A DNA stretch of 64,000 nt from Tillus elongatus (GCA_964006375.1 OZ023264.1:173710295-173774294); one strand, 5' to 3'. Shown: positions 29,606-41,678, counted from the first letter of the stretch. Notes: a model not told the origin generated them from the sequence alone. A program made the numbers and translations.

Positions 29606-29989
29606 GACGTATGTATACGGATGCGTTCATACGTTCATCCTGAATATTAAACTTCAGTTTTTCAGTTCCTAAAAAAGTAACTACAAAGTTAATGTAAGTA
29701 ATTGAACGTTATGTTAGGATTGTAGTGAATTCTTATTAAACACAAGATTTTATCTTTGTGATTTTTAGTGGATTTTCTTTGAAAAAATTCACAAATGGGA
29801 AGATCCAGACTTTTGAATTTTGAACAAATGTCTTCAAGTGAGCGCAAAATTATGTGTAAATAGCTTAGGGAGGTTCGTTGGCCAGGAAAATTGGACCAGT
29901 TTTTTCTGGAATGTTTCATTTTCCAAAAATATTTGTACTTTTTGAACCAACAAAACTATTTTAATGAAATACGCTACATTGTTACCACA

Positions 29990-30980
29990 ACTGCGAACGA
30001 TCTACAAAACTATTTGAAAGAGGTAAACTTGAATTTCTTAACTTGCTCTAAATTAAATATTAAAAATCAGGATATAGCGGCATTTAGAGTTGGCGTCTTG
30101 GGAGAGCAAGAACGCTTATTTTATGGTGAAAACTTATGGCCAGTTAATGTTATTGTAAAGCCGTTTAAGCATTTTTTTTTTTTGGAGCCGCGCCAGCAAA
30201 CCTCGGATAGAGGCGAGATTGTAGACAATGACGACCATTTAATTAGAGCAGATACCTGCTTTACTTTATTTCACCAAAATATACAGTGTGTTAAAAATAA
30301 TTTGGATGATATAGGCATTTATTTTAAAAATATTAGAAAGCCTAAAGTTTTAGCGTTAACAGAGCACTGGTTGACTGATGCGGAGGCTCCTTTTGTTAAC
30401 ATTTCTGGTTACAAAATGGCTTCTTGCTACGCCAGATCCATCAGGCGTCACGGCGGCTCTTGTATCTTTGTCAGGGACGGCATGGATTTTATCGAGTTAG
30501 ACTTTGTAAAAGAAAAAAGTAACGAAATGATATTTGAATGCAGTAGTATCGAGCTGATAAAAATAAAAATTGTAGTTATTAATATATAGAAGGCCACATA
30601 CAATTGTTGATCAGTTTTTTGAATTTTTAGCGACTTTGCAAGACGTTCTGGAGTCAGTCGTGAAGAGAAAAAAGGCTAAGCAGATATGTTTATGTGGTGA
30701 CTTTTACGTAGACATACTATGCGTTGATAGCCCTCTAGGTATAAGACTCTTTGATGTTTTCGATAGTTATAATTCAAAGCCTTGTGTTACCGGCCCAACG
30801 CGTGTAACAGATACAACAGCCACTTCAATTGATAATATATACACCAATGTCCCGGTATATGAGAGTACTGTTATTGCGACAGCTTTATCTGACCATCTTG
30901 CTCAAATGCTGTCATTCCCCTTGCAAAAATCAATATTTGAAAGTAAGCAGAAGAAACAAGTTAGATCCAGACAAGATTAA
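29990..30980 (+). pseudogene. LINE ORF1 C-terminus and APE endonuclease
   Basis: The frame from about 29990 to 30589 begins with an ORF1-like tail (AFRVGVLGEQERLFYGENLW, then PVNVIVKPF), seen near the end of ORF1 proteins in CR1-type LINEs. It continues into an endonuclease start (LFHQNIQCVKNNLDDIGIYF, LALTEHWLTDAE, RRHGGSCIFVRDG). After a frameshift at about 30590, 30636-30980 carries ICLCGDFYVDIL (GDFN-type catalytic motif), PTRVTDTTATSIDNIY and ALSDHLAQ (SDH motif). The apparent fusion of ORF1 tail and EN in one frame suggests loss of the ORF1 stop or a deletion. The protein would nick target DNA. Confidence 0.82.
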
Positions 30981-33035
30981 TAAAATAAAGAATGTACTAG
31001 AAAAGAGCAACTGGAACCTAATGCTGGAGAAAAATTATGTAACTGAACTTACATTCAGTAAGACTTTTATAACAGCGATGGATGGGATATTTAAGAAGAA
31101 AATAATAGTTGTGAATGACAAAAACAGGGGTTCATGGATAAATAATAGCATTAAAGCGAAATGTGACACAGCTATATGAGGGAGTATTGAACAACACTGT
31201 TTCTAAAAAAAGTATACAACAACTTTGCTAAGGATATGAAGAGTGATTGCAGGCAAGCTAAGCAAGCATACAATACCAACTTCATAAAGACAGCGACAAA
31301 CAAGACTAAAGCTACGTGGCAGGTAGTAAGGCAGGTGACTGGATGCTCAGGAGGCCAGAGATTTGACCTAAAAAATTTCACTATAGATGGGGATATGGAT
31401 CAGGAGCGGTTAAATTACATAAATAAATATCTAATCAACGTGTGTAAAAACATCAACACCAACAATACTCCAACAACAGATAAAATTAAATATGTTAATG
31501 ACACAATATTTTTTTACTCCACCCATGAAAGTGAAGTGTACAATACAATTTTTGAACTTAGAAACACCAATTAAGTAGGTTTGAGTGTGCTGATGTTTTA
31601 GTCAAGCCATTAGCAGATATCATTAACTTATGCCTGGCTCAAGGATTGTTTCCGGATGACCTGAAGAACTCACTAGTGATTCTGATACATAAGAGTAGGG
31701 ACATATCTCTACTTATAAAATTATAGACCTATCTCACTAATTTCGAATATAGCAAAAATAATAGAAAAAATTCTATGCAAGCCAATAGTGGCTTTTTTTA
31801 GAGAAACACAAAATATTTAGTGAGAATCAAAATCGCTATATTAAGAAAAGGCCAACTAATAGGGCAATATTTTATGTTATCAAGGAAATTACAGAGGGAC
31901 TAAATAAGCGTGAAAGCACAGTGTGTATGATGCTGGATTTATCTAAAGCTTTTGACAGCGTGTCCCACGACACACTGTTAGTTAAGTTGGAATTGCTGGG
32001 TTTCAGGGAAGTCTCGCTGAATTTAATGAAGTCATCGCTATTAGGCAGGGAACAATGTGTGGCTTTTAATGATGATAAGACAGGAGCGTTTCTGGCATCT
32101 GAGTGGAAGATTATAGAACGAGGTGTGCCTCAGGGCTCAATCCTTGGGCCAGTCTTGTTCTTACTTTATATTAACGAACTGTCTGAAGTATTGACCCATA
32201 AGACAACACTGTTTGCTGACAATCCATCTTTGGTTTTACGAGCTCCTTCAGATAGTGATCTAATTTATGAGGCATTACAATCACTGAGAATTTTGGAACA
32301 GTGGTACAATGGAATGAACTCACAATTGAATGTGACTAAAACAAATTTAATCTCATTTAACTATTTTAGGGGTAACCAGTTCTCGCTGAAATTCAACTCA
32401 GAGTCGCTGAGCACACAGGATGATGTTAAGTTTTTGGGCTTGAAGCTTGCTTCTCAGTTGAACTGGAGGGCTCATGTTGTCTATCTGGCAGGTAAACTGT
32501 CGGCTTTGACTTATGCTCTGCGTGTTCTGTCCAATTCTAGTAGTATAAGTGCTGGCCTCAAGGCGTACTACGCATATGTGAACTCAAGGCTTCGATATGG
32601 ACTAATGTTCTGGGGAATTCCATAGAAGCCGGTAGAATCTTTAGGCTCCAAAAAGCATGTATTCGCAGCATACACAATCTGAAATATAGGGGTTCGTGTA
32701 AGAAAACATTCCTCGACAACAGAATACTTACCTTGCCAAGTTTGTATATATTAGAGTGTGCGTGTTTTGTTAGAGAAAATCGGAGTTTGTTATCAGATTG
32801 TGAACAACAGTATCAATACAACACTAGAGCACGTTTAAAGGATCAGTTAATTGCCCCACTAACTACAAAAAGTATTATTTACAATAGTGCTGTGGTGCAG
32901 TCCCTAAAGGTGTACAACAAGCTGACAGTGCAGATAAAGGAGCTTTCACCTGCAAATATGAGAAAAACACTGAATAATATTCTGGCGGCAAAGGCCTATT
33001 ATAATATTGAGGATTTTTTAGCTGACAAGTTGTAG
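30960..33035 (+). pseudogene. LINE reverse transcriptase, catalytic Asp lost
   Basis: Linker fragments at 30960-31574 (KAKQAYNTNFIKTATNKTKA on the lower side) lead to RT at 31921-32625: MCMMLDLSKAFDSVSHDTLL (motif A), RGVPQGSILGPVLFLLYINE (motif B) and LFADNPSLVL where YADD/FADD is expected; the second Asp is Asn. The thumb has KFLGLKLASQLNWRAHV, and the C-terminal end at 32733-33035 has NTRARLKDQLIAP, YNKLTVQIKELS and YYNIEDFLADKL. Frame breaks at about 31575, 31700-31920 and 32625. It is inactive twice over: frame and active site. Confidence 0.85.
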
Positions 33036-33290
33036 CTCTTGGTAATCAATATCTTGATTGTACAGTTTTTTTGAATTGTAATTCCTGTGTTTTTATGTTT
33101 TTTTAAATGTTGACGTGTTCTACACTTTTTTATGTATTGATGATGCGAATAAATATATTATTATTATTATTATATAGGTTATACTGCCAACTAAATGTCC
33201 TTCTTTTAAAAACAAGAATAGGTATTCGCTATTAAAAATGTTTTTACGAAAATTCGCTACCATAACGCACTTTCTGCGTCCATAAGTTTG

Positions 33291-34430
33291 ATATTATCCA
33301 CTCATGTATTCAGTCGAAGGTAAAAAGCGACATTCAATTGAAGACTTAGTCATATCATTGTGCAACTGACAGTCAATATGATATTTCTGTAAAGCGACCT
33401 GGCCTGCTCAACAGTTACAGTTTATTATGTAATGTGAGTACTAAATAATATCCCTAATTGCCGAGGTGTTTTAATTAGACAATAGTTTAATAGACAGAAC
33501 ATCTGTTGACTCGTCGGCGTTCTTAGGGAGTTAGTAATAACATCTTGGGCAAATGAACTGAACAATTAAGGTCATCTTATAACTAAGCTGAATAACTACT
33601 TACTCACCGAATTGGACAACTGCACTTTTAGGTTAAAGTTAAATGTAACTTTTTTGACAGGGCTTAATAAGCATTTTGAATAATCACAATTAAAAGTTTA
33701 TTGTCTCGACTTGCTTAGCAGGGCAGATGTTGTGCTTGTGGACTATATTTGTTAAATGGAAGCGTATTTGTTTTTTAGTTAGAATTAGTGCGACATCAGC
33801 CAATACCAGATATGTAGCACTATCTCCACTGCTAAGTTATTGGCCTAACAATGTTATAGGATGATATACACATTGAAAATCAGTTACACCATAAAGAAGT
33901 TCTGGATCTTTTAAGAATGCAGCATCACGACAGTAATAACTGTTAAAATATAAAGCTTTATCAACGTTGTAGCGCCCTGATTACAGCTCAAGTATAGGAG
34001 GAGACTAGGATATATGTCGGTAAAGCTGGGCACTGAGATCTTGTTCAAAACGTGTGAAATCTGTGCGCTATTGTTTCTCTAAATGTCAAAATAAAACATA
34101 AAAAAACATACATTCATCGAGCTGGATTCGATAATGCAACCTTCTACGTACAAGTCCAGCACGCTTCTAATGCACTATCTGCTAATACGTCAACGACGTT
34201 TTGTCTACATGATACATGACACAGGCTTCGTGCTCGGGGTACTATATGAAAAGTACACATGACAATTAATTACATAATTAATAGAATTGCCATTAAAACA
34301 CATTCAAGGATTGTTTCAGTCTTATGTGACGTCTTATGTTCAAGTTGAAGATGAAAGAAACTATTGTTATATTATTTTTATAGACTTGACTTGATTTTGT
34401 TTACATTTCTACTATATATATAAAGGATTT
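33291..34430. other. no recognised feature
   Basis: 1.1 kb between an HLE end and the next LINE. No supported frame, RNA gene or repeat was noticed. Confidence 0.4.
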
Positions 34431-34533
34431 TTTCACGCACGAGGAGATACCACCCCATACATCAAGGGGCCGGTGAAGTCCCAACGGACATTTCCGGTTC
34501 TGGTGTATGAGTCGGTTTCCCTTATAAGCAAAA

Positions 34534-35345
34534 ATGATGATGGCTCCTCCTTGTACAAAATATTCTGGAGGCAAAATATCCCTCCATTCGGATCTCCGGG
34601 AGAGGGGTGTACAGGGGGCGCCAGCATCAAGATTTAACATATCCTTTTCGAATATATGTGGCCTAAATTCTAACCTGAACTCCGTCCACCATTTCTTCCA
34701 GGCTAACAGGCCCCAACTCCTCTTCCTCACCGAAACCCTAATCAGTGCCAAAACAGCAACTAATCACCTTAATTTCCCGGGTATGAGCTCCTTACTTCCT
34801 TTAGATTGCATACGTCCGTAGCAATCTACCCTGCACCAGAGTCCCCAATTTAGAAGCTGGAAGAAAAGGCATACTATGGATAAAACTCTCTCTCAGGGCT
34901 GCAACTAAATTCATCTGTTGCATTTACCGGTCACCTTCTGACAACAACTTTGTCCAGCACTTTGACTACCTTTCTGAAAAAACCGACTATCTAATTTCTG
35001 AATATCCTTCCTCCGAGGTCACTATTCTTGGTGACTTCAATGTCCATAATAAGGAATGGCTAGGATCTTCAAAAACCGATCCACAAGGGAGAGCAGCGGA
35101 GGCCTTTGCAGTCAGTAATTCTTTAGCCAATATGGTTCAGCAACCTACTTACTTTCCTCATATCCCAACACACAGCTCAAATCCCTTGGATATCCTTCTT
35201 ACTACACAACCTGAATGCTACAAGATATCAGTCACCGCCCCCCTTGGTCGCTCAGACCACGGCATGGTCACTGCTTCCTGCGCAATGCAACCCGAGGTCA
35301 CACAGTCATCACACCCACGTATGGGCATCTGTCTGCTTCTCCCAT
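34534..35345 (+). pseudogene. LINE APE endonuclease (copy C)
   Basis: Reads FNISFSNICGLNSNLNSVHH (N-terminal strand with catalytic Asn), then LLFLTETLIS (catalytic Glu). After a shift near 34800: CCIYRSPSDNNFVQHFDYLS, EVTILGDFNVHNKEWLG (GDFN motif) and NPLDILLTTQPE, and the SDHGMVTA motif (SDH). All major APE-type motifs survive, but at least two shifts separate them. This nuclease would have opened the target site for the RT encoded downstream. Confidence 0.85.
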
Positions 35346-35399
35346 CCTGACCCCTCTGATATCTCACAAAACGTCACCGAAATTATCCAAGCTGCCATG

Positions 35400-37421
35400 A
35401 AATTATTTATCCCACGTGCACAGAAAACCTCTTCAGCCACTCAAAAGCCCTGGTTCTCTAAATCCTGTGACAAGCCAAGACTTGAAAAGGTCAAATCTCA
35501 CAAAACGCTTCTTCACAATCTCAGTCAAAAAAATCGTCAAGCATTTAACGACGCAAGAAACCGCTATGTCCGCATTCTTTCTGAGGCAAAAAACTCGTTT
35601 AATAACCACATCTAAAACAAAGTCCTCTTAAGCTCCAACGGCGGCAAACCCTTCTGGACTCTTGCTAAATCTATTGGGAATAATTTCTGCAAACGCACGT
35701 TCCCACGTCTTGTCTCAGGGGATGAAATTGTTTCTACCGTCCTGGGCAAGGCTGAACTTTTTGCTTCGTTGTTCGCCGGCAATTCTACTCTCAACCCACC
35801 TCCAAATGTTCAACCACCAACAGTCCCTAATGTCGTGCATAAAATGACGGATATTATTTTCAAAACTAAAAAGGTACGAAAGATGCTCTCTTCGCTTAAT
35901 ACCAGGAAAGCCTTTGACCTTGACGAGATCCCAGAAATTGTTCTCAAAAAATGCGCACCAGAACTTCCTCCTGTCTTGACTCGTCTGTTTCAGATATCTT
36001 ATAATAAAGGCATATTCCCTAGTAACTAGAAAACTGCTCGAGTACAACCCATCCTCAAGAAAGGATCCAAAGCGCTTCCTAGCAACTACAGGCCTATTTC
36101 TCTCCTTTCAGTGGTCTCTAAAGTGATGGAAAAGTATATAAACACCGAATTACTAAAATTTCTTGAAAAACACAGTCTAATCCACGACGGGCAGTATGGA
36201 TTCTGTCAGCGCAGAACGACTGCCGACCTCCTTTCCTTTGTCACCCATTCTTGGAACAAGTCTATGGAGCAACAGGTGAATCCCAGATTGTTGCTCCAGA
36301 CATATCCAATGCATTCGACCAGGTCTGGCACGCAGCGCTGTTTAATAAACTTCCGGCCTATGGCCTACCACCAAAACTCTGTATGTGGACAGCAAATTTC
36401 CTCTCCAACAGGAGCATATCTGTTGTTGTAGATGGCCATTCATCTAAACTGTATCCAATTAATGCAGGAGTTCCTCAAGGTTCAGCTTTAGCCCCTACTT
36501 TGTTTCTTCTCCACATCAATGACCTCCTCTCGAGCACATCCAACCCAGTTCACAGCTACGCGGACGACAGCACCCTCCATTCAAATATACAATATTCTAA
36601 GCCTGTCTTTTTAGCCCAATTAGATGAGGATCGCAGACTCATGGAAGGTTCTGTCTCCGTGGATCTCCAAAAAATATTAGACTGGGCAAGTAGAAATCTT
36701 GTACAATTCAACCCCACCAAAACTAAGTCTTGCTTTATTTCTCACAAGACATACACCAGCCTTAGACCCATCACAATGAACAACCAAGTTATTCAAAGTA
36801 ATGAGTCCTTTTCTCTTGTTGGCATTTCTGTGGATCGAAATCTTAATTGGTACCAACATGTCACATCAATTGCAGAAGCGGCTGCTAAGAAATTAGGTTT
36901 CCTCTTCCGGGCTCGCAAATACTTTTCACCAGCTCTCCATCTCTACACCTTACATACTTCACAAATAAGGCCAAACCTCGAATACTGCTCCCACATCTGG
37001 GGTGCCGCTGCCGCTTCTACACTCGCTATCCTGGACTCCATTCAAAAGAGAGCTATACGTCCCATCGGTAACCCTACCCTCACCCAAAGGCTGCCATCCC
37101 TTGCCCACCGACGTGCCGTTGTTGAGCTCTCTCTCTTATAGGTATCTGCACGGGCACCGCTCAGAGGAGCTTTCCTCCATAGTTACCCCACCTGCTGCCC
37201 CCAACAGATCTACCAGGGGAACAGAGCGAATGCACCCTTTTACTTTCCAGGTCACCAGACTTAGAACATCTTGTTATGCCCGCTCTTTTGTCCCGAGGAC
37301 TTCCAAGTTGTGGAATTCCTCGCCGGCACATGTTTTTCCTTCTCCTCCGAACCTCCAAACCTTCAAGTCCAGAATTAACAAGCTGCCTCTTTCCTCCTTG
37401 TCAACACCCACGGTACGATAG
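35400..37421 (+). pseudogene. LINE reverse transcriptase (copy C)
   Basis: Contiguous over 36251-37141 with IVAPDISNAFDQVWHAALFN (motif A), GVPQGSALAPTLFLLHINDL, SYADDSTLHS (catalytic pair kept), VGISVDRNLNWYQHV and LEYCSHIWGAAAASTLAILD. The final frame (to 37421) ends PRTSKLWNSSPAHVFP...FKSRINKLPLSS. Shifts near 35615, 36030 and 36250, and one near 37135, break it. It shares most residues with copy A, so the two are relatively recent siblings. Confidence 0.9.
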
Positions 37422-37470
37422 TATTTAGGCTGTAAGCGCTCGTGGTGTGTTGTTGAAATTTAAAAAAAAA

Positions 37471-37879
37471 ACAAATATTATACGATAGCATAGTATGTCT
37501 ATGCTGCGCTGTTCATAAAGCTACAAATATAGGGTATATTAATAATTGATTGAATTCCCCAGTTACAATCACTTGGGAAATTTTAATTTTATGTCGTCTG
37601 TCATTTTACATTATTGCAGCCGAGATTTCACGTTCGGGTAACATGTTCTATGCCTGGAATATATTTAGTTTGGTTACCTTTGATGTATAGTTTATACCTG
37701 TTGTAGGACTCAATATACGCGTGGCAGTTAACTACTCTGTCTGTCAGGCATTGGACTCTAACCACCAAGTCGTTTCAACGCATGTCTTTGGGACTTTATT
37801 TTTAATTTGGAAAAGACTCTGGTGTTTGGCTCAAAATGTTAGCTCTACTTTTCTTTAAAAAAAAAGATGAGCGGATGTG
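37471..37879. other. no recognised feature
   Basis: About 400 bp of unassigned sequence between the LINE tail and a PLE terminal segment. Confidence 0.4.
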
Positions 37880-38285
37880 ATGGTGTTTGTCTCGCCAGAT
37901 GTGCTTGTCGGCATGCTCCAATATCCACATAGTAAATTTCTAGATCGAAAGGGAACGCGCAGATTCCTTAAATAACTCGGTACCTTTCCTTTTAAGCCTG
38001 TTATCCTTATATTAGATAAGGGCTCATAAATTTGTCGACCAAAAGATTAAAGAAGGTCTTCGACCTCGTAGTTTCACTACACAATTTCGGACTAGTTCGT
38101 TTACTTAGACGCGATATAAATGCACGGTAGCTAGTAGTCTAATCTTAGAATTTTTTTTCCTCTGAAGATGTTGACATGGTCAACGAAACGATCGTAAGGT
38201 CTCTGAAATATGTGTTGTGGTGATTTGGGTTTCTCCAAGTGTACTTATTAGTGCTCATCACAGGTTCCAGTTTTCACATAGTAGA
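37880..38285 (+). mobile_element. solitary PLE terminal segment
   Basis: Aligns over its whole length with 42935-43375: CTCACCAGATTTC-like start, CCAATATCCACATAGTAAAT, GATCG, GGGTCATAAATTTGTC-like, CGCGATATAAATGCACGG, the hammerhead, then GTGTACTTATTAGTGCTCAT and the end TTTCACATAGTAG. No coding part accompanies it. It is a free PLE end or pseudo-LTR. Confidence 0.75.
38159..38199 (+). ncRNA. PLE hammerhead ribozyme, core complete
   Basis: Stem I CCT (38159-38161) with AGG (38197-38199); core CTGAAGA at 38162-38168; one extra U; stem II GTTGAC/GTCAAC with a short ATG loop; GAAA at 38185-38188; stem III from the palindrome ACGATCGT; A at the cleavage position (38196). All conserved core bases are present apart from the extra U between A9 and stem II, a position where an extra base is tolerated in a known viroid hammerhead. 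The short stem I implies weak monomer activity or action as a dimer. Confidence 0.6.
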
Positions 38286-38922
38286 GCTCCAAGATAATTT
38301 CATGCTTAATTTTACACATTTATTAAAACCTGATATTGATAAAAATTGTAAAAGAAATCTATTTTGTTCATCAGCGAAAAAATATATTTTCTTGATTTAC
38401 AATTTTTGGAGCATTCATAGGTAAGCGCGGTCTCCACGACCGCACGCAGATACTGACGTTACGCTTTTGGAACCCGATTCTTTAAGTAGTACGTAAGTAG
38501 ATACTTTCGAGGCTATCGGCCCTGATGAGCAGCGACTGTTAAGTGACAGACGCTAAAAGCAATGTTAGTAATTGCAACATCATTGTACCTTGTATCAAAT
38601 TAAATAATTTCGGAATTTCATATTGTGTAACATATCAAACTAAAGTTTGAAATGTATCTCATTTTACAGTATCCACCAGTTTCGTATTATAGGTAACATA
38701 TACAGTTTAATTACTGGTGTTAGCGTACTGAATAGTTGCATTAATATTACAGGACCCACTAATTAAATGAGCTTATTAGTTTGAATAGTCGAATGTGAAA
38801 AGCATTCGGATTGAATCGTTTCTGTAACTAAACTGCTTTATATAATTCTGGATGATATGGCGTGCTTACAGAAAATTTAAGATTTTCGAACATAATAATC
38901 CTTTAAATATAAAATAAAAGTT
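38286..38922. other. no recognised feature
   Basis: Unassigned AT-rich sequence between the PLE end and an HLE module. Confidence 0.4.
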
Positions 38923-39440
38923 TGGGATGCAGCAAGCGCCTTATAGTAGCGAATTTTCGTATAAATTGTACACTATTAGTAAGGTATATTACTAAAACTA
39001 ATTCGCTAAATTCAAATGGATCTTGAAGATTGGTTTTAGAGGTGCCAGTAAACGACTACTTGAAAAAAATTCTATATTCTATGGAGCTATAAAATAAAAA
39101 TTTGGTACATATATGTAAATACTGCAAGTCGCTTTAAAAAATTTAAAAAAATTATGTTACAAATTTCATTAGTTACAAAAGTGTTCCAGAAACAAATTAA
39201 TTACTTACAAGCGGAATGTACCTGGCAAATTATCAATAAGGCAGGTATTTTTCCTTAATAATTTATTGGATAGTTTTGTTTTAGTCAACCCAATCAAACT
39301 AGTTTTTGCAAACTAAACAACAATATTTTTAACATAGATTTTACTATGGCTCAAGATTTTGAGCTTAAAAGGAAATAAGTTATATATTAAAATCTTTTTA
39401 AGAAAATTCTCTACCACAACGTACTTGCTGCACCCAGACC
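38923..39440. repeat. HLE palindromic module, solitary
   Basis: Opens TTTGGGATGCAGCAAGCGCC, then TTATAGTAGCG, and closes GAAAATTCTCTACCACAACG, then TACTTGCTGCACCCAGACC: the two inverted ends of the HLE 3' module with no 5' arm or TA array. This shows the module can exist alone, as a remnant or as a separate foldback element. Confidence 0.65.
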
Positions 39441-39639
39441 CTATTTATCACTTATTTACTGTCGCTGTATCGATACTTTTCTGAATCATAAAAAGGCAAC
39501 CTCAAATTCATTTTTGAACAAATATTTTAAACAAATGAAATGAAGTAACAATTTAAACCTAAAATTAAAATCTTGGTTCACGGCTTTGTCACGGGGGTTT
39601 CTCTACAAGTTTTTTGTCTCTTGAAATTTCCCCGTATCT

Positions 39640-40665
39640 TAAATCGTTTACACGATAAAAAATAAAAAGCTTTTCATCACACGTCCATTTATTATAAAAA
39701 AATACAAAAACTGTTGAAAGTGACCACCTCCAGCTCGGATGCAGGAATTCAATCGTTTCCTCATCGACTGGCGAACTCTCTCAAAAACACCAGGGCCAGA
39801 ACTAATTGAGTTACACCCAGCAATGACTCGATTTCTTAGGTCCTCTACATTTTCCGATGAAGTAGTGTAAACGAAGGACTTCAGATGACACCAGAAGAAA
39901 AAATCCAGTGGCTTTGATTCCGGGGATCCTGCAGGCCATAAATGAGGTCCTCCTCGGCCAATCCAGCGATTGTCGTATGTTTGTGTCAAAAACCCACGTG
40001 CAACCTGACTAAAATGTGCTGGTGCGCCAGCATGGATAAACCACATTGCATTTCTGATTGACAATGCAACATGATCCAGAAATCCAGGGAGCGTGTGTTC
40101 CAAAAAGTTGAGGTACACCTCTCCGGTAAGTCTTCCTAGTAGAAATACCAATTAGGCAGTCACACACAATTCCTTTCATCACACCATATACGCTTATTAT
40201 GAAAAGTTCTTATTGCAGTTCGTGAAAAACTCGCTTCATCGGTAAACAGAATCTCCATAACTAGTTCAGGGATCTGAATCATTTCATGCAAAATCCATTG
40301 ATATAGTCCAACACGTGGAGGGAAATCAGCAGTAAGAAGTGCTTGAACGGGTTGTATGTGGTATGTATACAACAAGTTGTCCTTAAGAATGTGCCATACA
40401 GTACCATACATTCAAAGCCTTAGCAATTTTTCGAGTAGACGTACCTGGATAATCTTCAATCTTGTGCAGAATATCCTCTTCCAACTCCACAGGTCTTCCG
40501 ATTCCTTGGCTTTCCTGATCCTCTACTTCGTTATAATGTACCACTATCATGGAGGCGCCGATGAATGCTTTCGAAAATTTTTCTTTTCGGAACAATACGC
40601 TCAGGAAATCTGTCAATGTACAACCGCCTAGCTTATGCATTGCCATCAACAAGTTCATAAATGTA
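39640..40665 (-). pseudogene. Tc1/IS630-type (DUF4817-like) transposase, inactive
   Basis: Minus strand, from about 40658: a recognition region with GRPVELEEDILHKIEDYPGT and TRKIAKALNVW, then LLYTYHIQPVQALLTADFPP, EILFTDEASFSR (first Asp) and HNKRIWCDERN. After a break at about 40160: LGRLTGEVYLNFLEHTLPGF, MWFIHAGAPAHFSQVARGFL, RWIGRGGPHLWPAGSPESK with PLDFFFW (third Asp), NVEDLRNRVIAGC and AGGGHFQQFL. The second catalytic residue, normally HDGAPAHF, reads HAG, so the active site is lost. TIRs could not be matched by eye on either side. Confidence 0.82.
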
Positions 40666-40855
40666 GTGCATGTCGTTCATCTCGGCATTCATGTAGCAAT
40701 ACACGATATGGGACTTCAATAAATTTGACAGATACTCAATGATTGACACATTGAAATAACATCAACGTTATTTCTTTTTAAACTGATGTGCGATAAGAAA
40801 ATTAAGGTACTTAATGAAAGGCTTCATCCAGACAGCAAAAATTTATTGATAAGTA

Positions 40856-40896
40856 GCCCTATGCGTTTCGGCTATCCAACAGCCATCCTCAGGGGC
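40856..40896 (-). ncRNA. PLE-type hammerhead ribozyme, core complete
   Basis: Minus strand: stem I GCCC (40896-40893) with GGGC (40859-40856); core CTGAGGA (40892-40886); extra U; stem II GGCT/AGCC with a seven-base loop; GAAA; stem III ACGCAT, one base off a palindrome; A at the cleavage position (40860). A four-pair stem I and all conserved core bases make this one of the better candidates. Confidence 0.62.
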
Positions 40897-41147
40897 AAAT
40901 TTTCTAATTCTTGAAAAATTAGATTCAAACTATACACAGGTTGCCAAGGTTGGAATCTTCATCTATTGTACCAGCGGTCCAACAACAACGCACCTAAATG
41001 TGTCAGAAAATCGATTCATGGTGTCATCAAATCAATATAAAACGGTAATTTGAACCACAAGACGGGAGTGAACGTCGGCCGTGTATAGTTTGAATCTAAT
41101 TTTTCAAGAATTAGAATATTTGCCCCCGAGGATGGCTATTGGATAGC
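40856..41147. repeat. inverted repeat with a hammerhead in each arm
   Basis: Arms 40871-40937 and 41081-41147 are complementary over about 67 bp with few mismatches, separated by 143 bp. The shared core is TAGTTTGAATCTAATTTTTC. The left arm read on the minus strand contains an almost complete hammerhead; the right arm read on the plus strand contains a decayed one (CCGAGGA and GCAGAC). Head-to-head PLE ends produce this arrangement, as at 41.7-43.4 kb. Similar TGCGATAAGAAA strings lie at about 40790 and 41175, possibly marking the insertion site. Confidence 0.7.
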
Positions 41148-41159
41148 AGACCATGTGAC

Positions 41160-41605
41160 GTTCAGGAATGAAATGCGATAAGAAAGTTTTTATTTTTTTA
41201 CCGTGTAAAATATTCAAGATACAGGTACATTTCAAGAAACCAAAAACTAGTAGTTTTAATTTCTTTATTTCAAAATAATAAACAAATCATATTGCAGTCA
41301 GTGGCGCACATTTTTATGTTGGGGTGCCCCCGCTAATGCCAAAGGGCTTAGCAGCCCGTATCTAATTAGTGCCAAATCAGCCCATTATTACCACAAACAA
41401 CGCTGCCAAATTTCAAAACAATCGGTGAGGAGAGATTTGAATTACGTTTAGAAAATCGTTATTTTACAAAAAAAATTAACAACTTGTATCTTGGAAACAA
41501 TACATTTTATCACCTATGTATATGCTAACATTTTTGTCATAAAATGACCTGGTAAATCAACCACTTAAATATTGCCAAGTCTTCTTTGAACACCCTGTAT
41601 ATACA

Positions 41606-41611
<6 letters not shown>
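41160..41611. other. no gene recognised
   Basis: Contains GAACACCCTGTATATACACC just before a TA array, resembling the TA-flanked ends of Tc1-type elements and also seen at 49570, but a partner end was not found. Confidence 0.4.

Positions 41612-41675
<64 letters not shown>
41612..41675. repeat. (TA)n microsatellite
   Basis: About 30 TA units lying between a possible transposon end and the PLE inverted repeat. Confidence 0.95.

Positions 41676-41678
<3 letters not shown>

Larger units (their letters stand above)
29985..33173 (+). mobile_element. CR1-like LINE, second family, with (ATT)n tail
   Basis: About 3.2 kb with ORF1-end, endonuclease and RT remnants in order, unlike the Jockey-type copies in sequence. 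The 3' end is GATGCGAATAAATATATT followed by an (ATT)n tail at 33157-33173; simple-repeat tails instead of poly-A are typical of CR1-type elements. It sits inside an HLE 3' module. Confidence 0.85.
29766..33290 (+). repeat. HLE remnant split by a CR1-like LINE
   Basis: The 5' hairpin and arm (AGTGGATTTTCTTTG, then AGATCCAGACTTTTG) at 29766-29850 and a palindrome-module segment (GGTTCGTTGGCCAGGAAAAT to ACATTGTTACC) at 29873-29984 lie left of the LINE. The module resumes at 33174 (TATAGGTTATACTGCCAAC) and ends at 33290 (AACGCACTTTCTGCGTCC). The two sides join correctly against the 13300-13466 reference, so the LINE inserted here. The copy lacks its TA array. Confidence 0.72.
34431..37470 (+). 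mobile_element. CR1/Jockey-type LINE, nearly full ORF2 (copy C)
   Basis: The longest copy of the family also found at 21.7 and 26.9 kb, retaining the endonuclease and complete RT to an A-rich tail at about 37459-37470 after GTGTGTTGTTGAAATTT. Its uninterrupted sequence serves as the reference that maps the HLE insertion at 27334. The exact 5' boundary is uncertain; EN-linked sequence is readable from about 34520. Confidence 0.88.

Noticed and set aside
38522..38565. CTGATGAGCAGCG as a hammerhead start
   Set aside because: No GAAA follows a plausible stem II.
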